Origin: Polynucleobacter sp. MWH-S4W17 | Lineage (GTDB): Bacteria > Pseudomonadota > Gammaproteobacteria > Burkholderiales > Burkholderiaceae | Length of the DNA stretch: 64,000 nucleotides | Direction of reading: 5' to 3' | Assembly (NCBI RefSeq): GCF_018687535.1 | Contig: NZ_CP061295.1 | Coordinates: forward strand, 930,001-994,000 | Part shown: one piece after another, positions 20,784 to 29,603 of the stretch | How the letters are laid out: every line of letters begins with the position of its first letter | Numbering within the stretch: position 1 is the first letter of the stretch | The notes under the pieces: model-generated | Told to the model about the DNA's origin: nothing | What the model saw: the letters and a program-made list of their open reading frames with translations, nothing else | Databases searched by the model: none | Position numbers and translations under genes: made by a program

Positions 20784-21488
20784 TTGGCAAATATATTGGC
20801 CATCGACACCTCTTCAGCGTGGTGTTCGGTGGCTTTATCTTTAGGTGATAAAGCACCAGAGTTCAGGCATGAAGCTGTTTCAGCTGGTGCCAGCCAACTT
20901 CTATTGCCCTGGGTTGAGTCGCTGCTAGCTAATGCAAAACTGTCTTTAAAAGATCTTGATGCTATTGCTGTTGGTATTGGTCCCGGCGCATTCACGGGGG
21001 TTAGATTGGGTGTGGCTGCAGTTCAAGGCCTGGCAATTTCAAATAATCTTCCGGTCATATCCGTATGTAGCTTAGATGCAATAGCCGCGCAAATTACCAG
21101 CGCCGAGATTTATAAAAAGACCAAGCCTCAACGCTTCATGATAGCCATTGATGCACGCATGGAAGAAATTTATTGGGCGAACTATGAGTCTCAAGCTACT
21201 CAATTACCAAAACGCGTGAGTGATATTCACCTCACAAAGCCTGAAGTGCTTAACTTTGATGGCTTGCAACTCATAGCTGGTAGCGCTTTAAATGCCTACA
21301 GCAATCGTATGCCCCTATTTGATGGTCCAAAGGATGTCGAGATCTCAATCTCTGCATTGGGTGTCTTAGAGTGCGCCAAACAATCGTTTAAAGAAGGGCT
21401 GCAGGAAGATGTTCGACTGCTTGAGCCAATGTATGTGCGAAATAAAGTGGCATTTACCACTGCAGAGCGTGAAGGGGGGATGAAATAA
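20784..21488 (+). CDS. tsaB: tRNA threonylcarbamoyladenosine biosynthesis protein TsaB
   Basis: Member of the TsaBDE complex that makes t6A37 on tRNAs reading ANN codons. The 234-residue protein has the ASKHA N-terminus I-L-A-I-D-T-S-S and the G-P-G-A-F-T-G-V-R-L-G motif near 69-79. The start is TTG at 20784 after an AGGA six bases upstream. Its stop overlaps the rimI ATG by one base, an arrangement common in proteobacteria. TsaB is an inactive paralogue of TsaD and acts as its scaffold. Confidence 0.92.
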   Translation: MANILAIDTSSAWCSVALSLGDKAPEFRHEAVSAGASQLLLPWVESLLANAKLSLKDLDAIAVGIGPGAFTGVRLGVAAVQGLAISNNLPVISVCSLDAIAAQITSAEIYKKTKPQRFMIAIDARMEEIYWANYESQATQLPKRVSDIHLTKPEVLNFDGLQLIAGSALNAYSNRMPLFDGPKDVEISISALGVLECAKQSFKEGLQEDVRLLEPMYVRNKVAFTTAEREGGMK

Positions 21489-22018
21489 TGTCTGATATTT
21501 CCCCGGCAGGAGGTATTGCAGAGCTCTCGTTCATGCCAATGCAAGTTGTAGACTTAGATGAAGTTCTCAAGATAGAGTCCGTCTCGCACATTCACCCTTG
21601 GACAAAAGGTAATTTTTCCGATTCTTTGGCTGCTGGACATTGGGCTTATTGCATTCGTCCGCAAGTAGACCAAATGGTGAAGGGTAGTTATTTGGATCCA
21701 GCAGTGCTTTGGGCTTACTGCATCCTTTTTCCCGCGGTAGATGAATTGCACCTTCTCAATATTACGGTCTCGCCTCATTTGCGCAAGCTTGGGCTAGGCC
21801 AAAGAATGATGGCTGCGATTGAGGGTGTAGCAGCCCAACAAAAAATGCCCCGAATTATCTTAGAGGTAAGGCCAAGCAATACCGCTGCAATAACGCTCTA
21901 TCAAAAATTGGGTTACGAGCAAATTGGTGTGCGTAAGAATTACTATCCAGCCAACCTGGAGACTGGATCTCGAGAAGATGCGCTCGTTATGGCCAAATCG
22001 ATTAAGCTAGAGCCATGA
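21488..22018 (+). CDS. rimI: Ribosomal protein S18-alanine N-acetyltransferase
   Basis: GNAT-family acetyltransferase, 176 residues, acetylating the N-terminal alanine of ribosomal protein S18. The acetyl-CoA loop reads L-R-K-L-G-L-G-Q-R-M (the R/Q-x-x-G-x-G/A consensus), and the C-terminal Y-Q-K-L-G-Y-E-Q-I-G-V-R-K-N-Y-Y motif is typical of RimI. About 15 extra N-terminal residues and a short insertion near 55-70 make it longer than E. coli RimI (148). It overlaps tsaB by 1 nt and the next gene by 4 nt, so all three are coupled. Confidence 0.9.
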   Translation: MSDISPAGGIAELSFMPMQVVDLDEVLKIESVSHIHPWTKGNFSDSLAAGHWAYCIRPQVDQMVKGSYLDPAVLWAYCILFPAVDELHLLNITVSPHLRKLGLGQRMMAAIEGVAAQQKMPRIILEVRPSNTAAITLYQKLGYEQIGVRKNYYPANLETGSREDALVMAKSIKLEP

Positions 22019-22539
22019 CCAATACTCATTCAGCCTTCTTAAAAGAGATGGGCATCACCGAATGGACTTCTCGGGATGTCATACAGGAGACAGCCTCAGT
22101 AACCGAGCAGACTAACGCTCAAGCCTCTCCTGAGCTTGCACAGTCAACTCCAAGAGTTTGCTATGGAATGTGGTGGTTTTTTGGTAGTGAACCACAGGGG
22201 GATGCTCAAATCTTATTTCAAAATATGATTCGTGTTTTGGGACTGGCTAAAAATGAGTGGGCTTGGAAAAATCCAGGGCATAGTCTGAGTCAGTTGAGTG
22301 CCCCTGAGATGCCTGTTATAGCAATTGCCTTCGGTGGGCCTACTGCCCAAAAAATCACTGGTGAAAGAGATCCATTGCCGCAGTTGCGTGAAACAGTTTT
22401 AGCTTTAAATACTGGCAATGAAGAAGAGATTCCAGTAATTGCTTCATTTGAACTAAATCAAGTACTTGCAAAACCAAATGATAAGGCATTGCTCTGGCAG
22501 GATATGTTGTTAGCGAGATCTGTGCTGCAAAACAGTTGA
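22015..22539 (+). CDS. UDG-fold protein without catalytic motifs; probable DNA polymerase III psi subunit
   Basis: The 174-residue protein occupies the slot after rimI where many betaproteobacteria have a family-4 uracil-DNA glycosylase. It aligns by eye with that family: W-F-F-G-S-E-P-Q against W-x-F-V-G-E-G-P-G, A-F-G-G-P-T-A-Q-K near 108 against A-L-G-K-T-A-A-Q, and P-N-D-K-A-L-L-W-Q-D-M near the end. The catalytic segments and Fe-S cysteines are missing (only one Cys), so it cannot be an active enzyme. The N-terminus L-K-E-M-G-I-T-E-W resembles HolD (Q-L-G-I-T-Q-W), which has a glycosylase-like fold and sits next to rimI in E. coli. HolD (psi) of the clamp loader is thus my best guess. 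Confidence 0.55.
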   Translation: MTNTHSAFLKEMGITEWTSRDVIQETASVTEQTNAQASPELAQSTPRVCYGMWWFFGSEPQGDAQILFQNMIRVLGLAKNEWAWKNPGHSLSQLSAPEMPVIAIAFGGPTAQKITGERDPLPQLRETVLALNTGNEEEIPVIASFELNQVLAKPNDKALLWQDMLLARSVLQNS

Positions 22540-22556
22540 TCTAATCGTATGCAAGT

Positions 22557-23876
22557 CTATTGCTTGTGTTCGCCGATCAGATGCATGGAGTCATACTCCG
22601 CTTGATTTCTGGCGTGGCGTTTAATCACTAGCCACATTATTAGGCTAACAATCAAACCAAATCCGATAATCACAAATTGAACTGGTATATCCAGCCAGAT
22701 CAGCAGAGAATAAATTAACAACATCACCAAAACAGAGATGTTCTCGTTAAAGTTCTGTACTGCAATGGAGTGGCCTGCAGACATCAGGACGTGACCACGA
22801 TGCTGCAACAAGGCGTTCATTGGCACTACAAAGTAGCCCGCCAACCAACCTACTAGTATTAATAAAAAATAAGCAGGCAATAAGTTCAGAGATATCTGCA
22901 ACTTGCCCATTGTAAGGATGCTTATATTGGGAAGCATATCTGAGTTATAGACTGCCATGACGCAGACCACTAGGCCCATAGCAATGCCATAGGGCAGTAC
23001 CTTTAGGGATTTACGAAGTGGAATACGCCAAGCTGCATATACAGCACCACCGGCAACGCCTACAGCGGAAATGGCTTGCAAAATAGCCCCCTGGGATAGG
23101 TTCATATGCAAAGCCACCTGCGCCCACTTAATGACAATAAATTGCAGAGTTGCACCAGCACCCCAAAACAAGGTTGTTACTGCTAGGGAGATTTGACCTA
23201 AGCGATCATTCCAGAGTGTCTTAAAGCAAATGGCAAAGTCTTTGACCAATTCAATGGGATTGGTTTTCTGAGAAACATAACGTGCGCCAGTATCGGGAAT
23301 CTTTAGGTTAATGAGTGCGGCAACGACATAAATCATCATGATGATCAGAATTGCGGACTCAGCCGGCGTATCAATGCCAGTATCAAATGTAGGCATGTCA
23401 AGGGCTAAAAGACTTTGAGATACGGTGCTACTAATGAGAACGCCACCTAAAACGGTGCCTAAAATGATTGAGCTTACCGTTAATCCCTCGATCCAACCAT
23501 TAGCAGCAACTAATTTTTCAGGTGGCAGAAGTTCGGTCAGAATCCCATATTTAGCTGGTGAGTAAGCGGCGGCACCTAGGCCAACGATGGCGTAGGCCAT
23601 TAAAGGATGGCTACCGAACAACATGGTCACGCAGCCAACAAACTTAATAGTATTGGTGATGAACATGACATTGCCCTTGGGGCGGGAGTCTGCAAAGGCA
23701 CCTACAAAGGCTGCCAGAAGAACGTAGGACAATACAAAGAACAATTTGAGCAGCGGCGTCATCCAGGCCGGAGCTTGAAGCTGGGCCAAGAGCGCAATAG
23801 CGGCAATTAGGAGAGCATTATCGGCAAGCGACGAAAAAAATTGCGCCGCCATAATGATGTAAAAGCTACGGTTCAT
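22557..23876 (-). CDS. lplT: Lysophospholipid transporter LplT
   Basis: MFS-fold inner-membrane flippase that returns lysophospholipids, such as 2-acyl-glycerophosphoethanolamine, to the inner leaflet for reacylation. The 439-residue protein has twelve predicted membrane segments. The opening F-Y-I-I-M-A-A-Q-F-F-S-S-L-A-D-N-A and the F-V-G-A-F-A-D-S loop are typical of LplT. In E. coli lplT is followed by the acyltransferase gene aas; here no aas is adjacent, so reacylation must be encoded elsewhere. It converges on the psi-like gene. A TAGATT 6 bp before the ATG with no Shine-Dalgarno hints at a leaderless start. Confidence 0.88.
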   Translation of the reverse strand: MNRSFYIIMAAQFFSSLADNALLIAAIALLAQLQAPAWMTPLLKLFFVLSYVLLAAFVGAFADSRPKGNVMFITNTIKFVGCVTMLFGSHPLMAYAIVGLGAAAYSPAKYGILTELLPPEKLVAANGWIEGLTVSSIILGTVLGGVLISSTVSQSLLALDMPTFDTGIDTPAESAILIIMMIYVVAALINLKIPDTGARYVSQKTNPIELVKDFAICFKTLWNDRLGQISLAVTTLFWGAGATLQFIVIKWAQVALHMNLSQGAILQAISAVGVAGGAVYAAWRIPLRKSLKVLPYGIAMGLVVCVMAVYNSDMLPNISILTMGKLQISLNLLPAYFLLILVGWLAGYFVVPMNALLQHRGHVLMSAGHSIAVQNFNENISVLVMLLIYSLLIWLDIPVQFVIIGFGLIVSLIMWLVIKRHARNQAEYDSMHLIGEHKQ

Positions 23877-23913
23877 TCGTACAATCTAGTCATTACTGCA
23901 ATTAAAGCATGAA

Positions 23914-23919
23914 AGGAGG
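23914..23919 (+). promoter_or_regulatory. Shine-Dalgarno that fixes the alr start
   Basis: A full AGGAGG, 7 bp before ATG 23927. The upstream in-frame ATG at 23909 lies before this site and would leave it unused. Confidence 0.8.
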
Positions 23920-23926
23920 GGTGAAA

Positions 23927-25042
23927 ATGGGTGATTCAGCTAACGGCCTGATTAATAGACCAATTTTGGCATCTATTGATATTGCCGCCTTTCAGCATAA
24001 TTTAAACCGAGTTCGGGAATTGGCGCCAGAATCCAAAATTTGGTCTGTTATTAAAGCCCGAGCCTATGGCCATTGTTTTGAAGCTGCGCTAAAGGGTCTG
24101 TCCTCTACCGATGGCTTTGCCTTGTTAGACATACAGGACGCCGCCTGGCTAAGGGAGCATGGCTGGCAGGGGCGCATCCTCCTTTTAGAAGGTTTATTTC
24201 ATGAAAATGAGCTAAGCCGAGCGGAAGATTTAGCGTGTGACCTTGTGGTCCACTGTGATGCTCAAGTAGATTGGCTGGAGCGATTTAAAGGTAAAAACCA
24301 TAAGCCTTTAAGTGTTTTTCTAAAGATGAATACCGGCATGAATCGCTTAGGATTTAAGCCCGAGGTTTATCGAACTGTTTTCCATCGCTTGCATGCTACT
24401 GGTTATCACATGCATCACATGACCCATTTTGCCAATGCGGATCAAGTGGATCAGTTACCTTCAGTTGGCGGTCAACAAGAGTTATTTAATGAAACGATTG
24501 CTGGTTTAGAAGGTGCAACATCGCTAGCAAACTCTGCAGCTATTTTGTGGCATCGCAACGCCTTAGGCGATTGGGTACGCCCAGGCATCATGCTCTACGG
24601 CGCATCACCAACAGGACTGCATGCTGATATTGAGCATGCCAACCTCAGGGCGGTCATGCAACTTCATAGTGAAATTATCGATATTCAAGATCTTCAAAAA
24701 GGTGATCGCATTGGTTATGGTGGTCGTTATGAAGCCCCTCATGCAATGCGTGTTGGCATTGTGGCTTGCGGCTATGCCGATGGTTATCCACGGCACGCAA
24801 AAGATGGCACTCCGGTTTGGGTTAGCAGCGGTGATCATGGCGTGACTTGCCCACTTGCTGGAAGAGTCTCTATGGATATGCTGGCGATTGATTTAAGCAA
24901 TGCGCCAAATGCGGGCATCGGTAGCGTTGTTCAACTCTGGGGTGACAAAGTTCCAGTAGATGATGTGGCGCAAATGAGTGGAACCATTGGTTATGAGTTG
25001 CTTTGTGCCGTGGCGCCTAGGGTTCCTGTTGAGATCCAGTAG
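23927..25042 (+). CDS. alr: Alanine racemase
   Basis: PLP enzyme interconverting L- and D-alanine for peptidoglycan. The 371-residue protein has a TIM barrel with PLP-lysine K43 and a C-terminal beta domain with the opposing tyrosine in R-I-G-Y-G-G-R-Y near 264. The usual K-A-N-A-Y-G-H-G around the lysine reads K-A-R-A-Y-G-H-C here, an Asn to Arg and Gly to Cys change next to the cofactor. The start follows the strong AGGAGG. The gene ends at a bidirectional terminator shared with bamD. The remaining motifs (V-R-P-G-I-M-L-Y-G, V-S-M-D-M) are normal. Confidence 0.93.
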   Translation: MGDSANGLINRPILASIDIAAFQHNLNRVRELAPESKIWSVIKARAYGHCFEAALKGLSSTDGFALLDIQDAAWLREHGWQGRILLLEGLFHENELSRAEDLACDLVVHCDAQVDWLERFKGKNHKPLSVFLKMNTGMNRLGFKPEVYRTVFHRLHATGYHMHHMTHFANADQVDQLPSVGGQQELFNETIAGLEGATSLANSAAILWHRNALGDWVRPGIMLYGASPTGLHADIEHANLRAVMQLHSEIIDIQDLQKGDRIGYGGRYEAPHAMRVGIVACGYADGYPRHAKDGTPVWVSSGDHGVTCPLAGRVSMDMLAIDLSNAPNAGIGSVVQLWGDKVPVDDVAQMSGTIGYELLCAVAPRVPVEIQ

Positions 25043-25067
25043 ATAAAGAAAATGCCAAGCCGGTAAA

Positions 25068-25098
25068 TAAAAAACCCTCCACAGCGGAGGATTTTTTT
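25068..25098. terminator. Bidirectional rho-independent terminator
   Basis: A CCTCC/GGAGG stem with ACAGC loop is flanked by an A-rich tract on the left and T7 on the right, so it can stop alr transcripts on the plus strand and bamD transcripts on the minus strand. Confidence 0.75.
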
Positions 25099-25113
25099 GA
25101 GAATAAAACAAGC

Positions 25114-26028
25114 TTACTTATTCCAGAACTGCCACCATCTGCGTTCTTTTTGAACGCGTTGACCAGTGATCATCATTTGACTGTCAGGGAAGTTTAATTT
25201 GAAGACGCGGGCTGAATCATTGCTGAGATCAACCATACCAAGCTTCTCATAAGACTTAGTGAGTATGTAGAGCGCTTCTTCAACGGCAGGTGCGCGATCA
25301 TAATCACGAATAACTAGTTGGGCACGATTGGCTGCGGCCAAATAGGCGCCACGCTGATAGTAAAAGCGGGCAACGATAACATCTGCCTCGGCAAGAGAGT
25401 TCACGATATAGCGCATGCGATCTAATGCATCTGGAGCGTACTTACTGTCTGGGAAGCGTTCCACTACTACCTTGAATGACTCAAAGGCCTCTTTTGCGGC
25501 TTTAGGATCGCGCTCACTGAGATCCTGGCCAGTGAACTTACCAAGCCATCCCAAGTCATCATTAAAAGTAATGAGACCTTTCAAGTAATAGGCGTAATCA
25601 AGACTCGGACTGCCTTGATGTAATTTAATAAAGCGATCAATCGCAACCAGTGCTTGAGTTTGCTCTTGCGCTTTCCAGTAGCAATAAGCAGAGTTAATTT
25701 GTGCTTGTTGTGAATAGGGCCCGAAAGGAAAGCGTGCCTCTAATTTTTCAAAGTACTTGCCGCACTTAGCAAAGTCAGCATCATTGAGCTTGTCAGTGGC
25801 TTCAGAGTAGAGTTTTGCCTCCGACCAAATATCGGTGTCATCTTTGCTGCCATCGCTACCTGCGCATCCACCCAAAAGCATTAATGTAAACATGAAGGCT
25901 AAAAGTAGGGCAAATGGAGTGCCACTTACATGAAAGCTCTTTTTTTGCGAGGAATAATTCCCAGCAAGCCTTAAACTGGCGTCTGATATTACGTCGGACA
26001 TAACTGAAAGGCTCTCTAAGCGTGGCAT
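25114..26028 (-). CDS. bamD: Outer membrane protein assembly factor BamD
   Basis: Essential lipoprotein of the BAM complex that inserts beta-barrel proteins in the outer membrane. The lipobox L-L-G-G-C puts the acylated cysteine at residue 55 (counting from ATG 26028), followed by five TPR-like repeats, with A-R-F-P-F-G-P-Y-S and R-F-P-D-S-K-Y as typical signatures. The n-region is unusually long. A second ATG at 26001 shortens it by nine residues, but the first has a GGAG nine bases upstream. With ATG 26028 the gene overlaps the divergent rluD start by 7 bp. Confidence 0.9.
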   Translation of the reverse strand: MPRLESLSVMSDVISDASLRLAGNYSSQKKSFHVSGTPFALLLAFMFTLMLLGGCAGSDGSKDDTDIWSEAKLYSEATDKLNDADFAKCGKYFEKLEARFPFGPYSQQAQINSAYCYWKAQEQTQALVAIDRFIKLHQGSPSLDYAYYLKGLITFNDDLGWLGKFTGQDLSERDPKAAKEAFESFKVVVERFPDSKYAPDALDRMRYIVNSLAEADVIVARFYYQRGAYLAAANRAQLVIRDYDRAPAVEEALYILTKSYEKLGMVDLSNDSARVFKLNFPDSQMMITGQRVQKERRWWQFWNK

Positions 26029-27059
26029 TGCCGCAAACTCCTGATTCGAATCCCATTGATTATATCGATGATGAGGATTTTATCTCCCTAGATATCCCTT
26101 TGGAGATGGCTGGCGAGCGCTTGGACAAGGTGCTAGCAGGGTCTTTGCCTGATTATTCACGTAATCGCCTTAAAGCCTGGGTTGAGGCTGGGGCCGTTAT
26201 GGTCGATGGAAGGGTTACTAGAGCCCGCTATTTGCTCCATGGCGGCGAGAGCGTTAAGGTCTTTCCTCAGGAAATGCCGGAGCAATTTGCCTTCAGCCCT
26301 GAAAATATCCCCTTGGATGTGGTTTACGAGGATGAGGCCATTATTGTGGTCAATAAGCCACCAGGCCTAGTGGTTCACCCAGCAGCTGGAAATTGGTCTG
26401 GAACCCTGTTAAATGGTCTCTTACATCGCTATCCAGAGCTCAAGTCACTCCCAAGGGCGGGAATTGTTCATCGCCTGGATAAGGACACCTCAGGTCTGAT
26501 GGTCGTGGCGAGAACATCGCATGCCCAAACCTCCCTGGTACGTCAACTTCAAGAAAGAACGGTGGGACGTCGCTATTTGGCTTGGGTGTGGGGTGATGCC
26601 CCTAGTCAAGGCAAAGTCCTAGCTTCGGTAGGGCGCGATCAGCGAGATCGCCTCAAGATGGCCGCAGGCAGTCCACAAGGAAAACCGGCGGCTACTTTAT
26701 TTCGACGCTTGGCCAAAGGTTTGGTCGGAGAGGCTCCTGTTGCCTTGTTAGAGTGTCGCCTGGAAACGGGGCGTACGCATCAAATTCGCGTCCATCTAGA
26801 ATCACTCGGCTTTCCGTTGGTAGGGGACCCGGTCTACCGCAAAAAAGCTCCGGGCGTGGCTAAAAATCTTTCATTTAATCGCCAGGCTTTACATGCCTTT
26901 GCTTTAAGTCTTCAACATCCAGTGAAGCATGAATTAATGACTTGGTTCCGCTTGCCACCACAGGATTTATTGGACTTATTACCGCAAGTTGGAATGAGTG
27001 ACGAAGTTCTGCCGAAAGAATCTGTCGTGTTGGCCTCTATTGAAAATGAGTCACGCTGA
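26022..27059 (+). CDS. rluD: 23S rRNA pseudouridine(1911/1915/1917) synthase RluD
   Basis: Pseudouridylates helix 69 of 23S rRNA. The 345-residue protein has an S4-like N-terminal domain (about 25-85: G-E-R-L-D-K-V-L-A) and the RluA-family catalytic domain with H-R-L-D-K-D-T-S-G, catalytic Asp153. The GTG start at 26022 has AAAGG about ten bases upstream. It is divergent from bamD, a pairing conserved in proteobacteria, and is followed by pgeF with a 1-nt overlap (TGATG), also conserved. Confidence 0.93.
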   Translation: MALPQTPDSNPIDYIDDEDFISLDIPLEMAGERLDKVLAGSLPDYSRNRLKAWVEAGAVMVDGRVTRARYLLHGGESVKVFPQEMPEQFAFSPENIPLDVVYEDEAIIVVNKPPGLVVHPAAGNWSGTLLNGLLHRYPELKSLPRAGIVHRLDKDTSGLMVVARTSHAQTSLVRQLQERTVGRRYLAWVWGDAPSQGKVLASVGRDQRDRLKMAAGSPQGKPAATLFRRLAKGLVGEAPVALLECRLETGRTHQIRVHLESLGFPLVGDPVYRKKAPGVAKNLSFNRQALHAFALSLQHPVKHELMTWFRLPPQDLLDLLPQVGMSDEVLPKESVVLASIENESR

Positions 27060-27820
27060 TGAGTTTGGTTGAGCCTCAATGGCCCGCCCCAAAGTCGGTG
27101 CACACACGAGTAAGCACAAGGTTGGGCGGGGTAAGTCAAGCCCCATATGATTCTCTAAATCTGGGGAATCATGTAGGTGACCGGACTGAGGCTGTTTTGC
27201 TTAATAGAACAATTTTTACTAAAGGGATGCCAGGCGAACCTATCTGGTTAAAGCAGACTCACCGAACAACAGTAAGCACTCCGAATAGTCGAGACTTAAA
27301 CCGAGGGATGTCAATTGAGGCAGATGCCTCGGTCACTAACGTTCCTGAAGAGGTTTTGGTCATCATGACGGCAGATTGCTTGCCAATGTTATTTACTAAC
27401 TCCAAAGGTACTACAGTGGGTGCCGCGCATGCTGGCTGGAGGGGTCTTTGTACTGGAATTCTGGAAAACACCATTACTGAGCTGCTCAAAATTTCTGACG
27501 GATCCACTGCTGCAGACTTCATGGCTTGGTTAGGACCAGCAATTGGACCCGAATCATTTGAAGTTGGGGAGGATGTTGTGAAGTCGTTTCAAGACTCCGG
27601 CCCTCCTGTTCCAAAGAATGCATTCACTGAAATATCCCATAAACCTGGAAAGTTTCTGGCGGATATCTACATGCTGGCTCGAGCGCGTTTAGAGGCTTGC
27701 GGCATAAAAATGATTTTTGGCGGTGAATATTGCACCGTTCGAGATCAGCAGCAGTTTTTCTCTTATCGTCGTGATGGTGAGACTGGAAGATTTGCCTCAG
27801 CTATCTGGATTGAAAAATAG
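27059..27820 (+). CDS. pgeF: Peptidoglycan editing factor PgeF (YfiH/laccase-domain family)
   Basis: The 253-residue protein belongs to the YfiH/LACC1 family, with the metal-binding set H-R-T near 68, the D-C-L-P segment near 103 and A-H-A-G-W-R-G near 122-128. In E. coli YfiH (PgeF) keeps mis-incorporated serine out of the peptidoglycan stem peptide; other members act as purine nucleoside phosphorylases. Coupling to rluD by TGATG is typical. The older name polyphenol oxidase is probably wrong. Length is normal. Confidence 0.88.
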   Translation: MSLVEPQWPAPKSVHTRVSTRLGGVSQAPYDSLNLGNHVGDRTEAVLLNRTIFTKGMPGEPIWLKQTHRTTVSTPNSRDLNRGMSIEADASVTNVPEEVLVIMTADCLPMLFTNSKGTTVGAAHAGWRGLCTGILENTITELLKISDGSTAADFMAWLGPAIGPESFEVGEDVVKSFQDSGPPVPKNAFTEISHKPGKFLADIYMLARARLEACGIKMIFGGEYCTVRDQQQFFSYRRDGETGRFASAIWIEK

Positions 27821-27838
27821 CTTGTACACAAAAGCATG

Positions 27839-27856
27839 CGGGTTAGTACTAGCCCG
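27839..27856. terminator. Hairpin between pgeF and phaC
   Basis: A 7-bp stem (CGGGTTA with TAGCCCG, one G-U pair) and GTAC loop. It has no T-run, so termination is doubtful; it may instead be an operator or mRNA structure upstream of phaC. Confidence 0.3.
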
Positions 27857-27936
27857 TGCACCAAGCTAGGGTTATTGCGTATAACTCTATAGTGCTTAAG
27901 GGCGGAGAATGTCTTTAATTAATTGAAGAGACTACT

Positions 27937-29571
27937 ATGTTTGCAGGCATGAATACCGGTGCAACACCATCTTTGGCACCGCATCATATGGCGCTCATTC
28001 CGCCAGAGCGTTTATCTGAAATCCAAAAAGAATATTTCACTGAATTAGCGCACATTGCAACCAATCCTGAAGCGATTGAGGTTAAAGATCGTCGTTTTGC
28101 AGGTAAGGCCTGGCACTCATCCTGGAGCAAAGTCATTGCTGCTACTTATTTACTTAATTCCAAGCATCTCATGGAGTTAGCAAAAGCAGTTGAGACGGAC
28201 GAAAAGTCAAAGCAGAAAATATTATTTACTACTGAGCAAATGATTGATGCTTTGTCACCATCTAACTTTATTGCCACCAATCCAGAGGTATTAGAAAGCA
28301 TTATTAGCTCCCAAGGACAATCAATTCAAAAAGGGATTGTAAATTTATTGGGGGATATGAAAAAAGGTAAGGTCTCTCAAACAGATGAATCTGCTTTTGA
28401 AGTGGGAAAAAATATTGCCACTACAGAGGGTCATGTGGTGTTTCGTAATGAGTTATTCGAGTTAATTCAATACACGCCATTAACAGAACAAGTATTTGAA
28501 CGCCCTTATTTAATGGTGCCACCGTGCATCAATAAGTATTACATTCTCGATTTACAGCCTGATAACTCTGTAGTGCGTCACATGGTTAGCCAAGGGCATA
28601 CCGTGTTTTTGGTTTCTTGGAAGAACCCAGATGCTTCCATGGCAGAAGTAAGTTGGGATGATTACGTAGGCAAGGGTGTTATCAAGGCAATTGAAGTCGT
28701 AAAAGAAATCGGCGATATCAAGCAAATTAATATTTTAGGATTTTGTGTTGGCGGGACCTTAACCAGCTCTGCGTTGGCTGTCCTGGCAGCCCGAGACGAG
28801 CACCCAGCAGCAAGCTTGACGCTCCTAACCACCTTATTGGATTTCACTGATACCGGAATTCTGGATGTCTTTATCGATGAAGGCATGGTGGAGATGCGCG
28901 AGAACTCTATTGGCGGTAAGGGCGGTAAGTACGGCATGATGTCAGGCCTCGATTTAGGCAATACCTTTTCATTCTTGCGTCCGAATGATTTGGTATGGAA
29001 CTACGTAGTGGAGAACTACCTCAAAGGTAATTCACCCCCACCATTTGATTTGTTGTATTGGAATGGCGACTCCACTAATCTTCCTGGCGCAATGTACTGC
29101 TGGTACCTTCGACATACCTACTTGCAGAATGATTTAGTGAAGCCCGGCAAAGTAAAAATTTGCGGTGAAAAAGTGGATCTCGGAAAAATCAATTGCCCCG
29201 CATATTTATATGCATCCCAAGAAGATCACATTGTTCCTTGGAGGTCTGCTTACGAATCGACTCATCTTCTGAAAGGTAAAAATCGTTTCGTATTAGGCGC
29301 TTCTGGACATATTGCGGGTGTGATCAATCCTCCGGCTAAAAATAAGCGTTATTACTTTGAAAATAACAAGATTGCTCCAACAGCCCAGGAGTGGCTAGAG
29401 GGGGCAAAACAAATTCCAGGAAGTTGGTGGCCTGATTACACCAAATGGCTTGCGCAATTTGGCGGTGAAATGAAACCAGCAGGTACTACTTTTGGAAATG
29501 CTAAGTACAAAAAAATGGAAGCGGCACCTGGCGTGTATGTAAAAGAAAAAGCAACGCCAGAACTCAATTAA
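27937..29571 (+). CDS. phaC: Class I poly(3-hydroxyalkanoate) synthase
   Basis: Polymerises (R)-3-hydroxyacyl-CoA to storage polyester on granule surfaces. The 544-residue protein has an N-terminal granule/dimer domain and an alpha/beta-hydrolase domain with the lipase-like box G-F-C-V-G-G, nucleophile Cys270, Asp in E-D-H-I-V-P-W near 433 and His in A-S-G-H-I-A-G near 461. It is somewhat shorter than Cupriavidus PhaC (589), mainly at the N-terminus. Start ATG 27937 follows AAGAG. phaB comes 32 bp later and phaR next, so this is a storage operon; no phaA lies between them. Confidence 0.95.
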   Translation: MFAGMNTGATPSLAPHHMALIPPERLSEIQKEYFTELAHIATNPEAIEVKDRRFAGKAWHSSWSKVIAATYLLNSKHLMELAKAVETDEKSKQKILFTTEQMIDALSPSNFIATNPEVLESIISSQGQSIQKGIVNLLGDMKKGKVSQTDESAFEVGKNIATTEGHVVFRNELFELIQYTPLTEQVFERPYLMVPPCINKYYILDLQPDNSVVRHMVSQGHTVFLVSWKNPDASMAEVSWDDYVGKGVIKAIEVVKEIGDIKQINILGFCVGGTLTSSALAVLAARDEHPAASLTLLTTLLDFTDTGILDVFIDEGMVEMRENSIGGKGGKYGMMSGLDLGNTFSFLRPNDLVWNYVVENYLKGNSPPPFDLLYWNGDSTNLPGAMYCWYLRHTYLQNDLVKPGKVKICGEKVDLGKINCPAYLYASQEDHIVPWRSAYESTHLLKGKNRFVLGASGHIAGVINPPAKNKRYYFENNKIAPTAQEWLEGAKQIPGSWWPDYTKWLAQFGGEMKPAGTTFGNAKYKKMEAAPGVYVKEKATPELN

Positions 29572-29603
29572 TAATTAACGAAGGTTTTAAAAAGGGGAAA
29601 GTA

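Noticed and set aside
22015-22539. Active uracil-DNA glycosylase assignment
   Set aside because: The catalytic G-E-G-P-G and H-P-x-x-L segments and three of the four cluster cysteines are missing, so the fold may be shared but not the activity.
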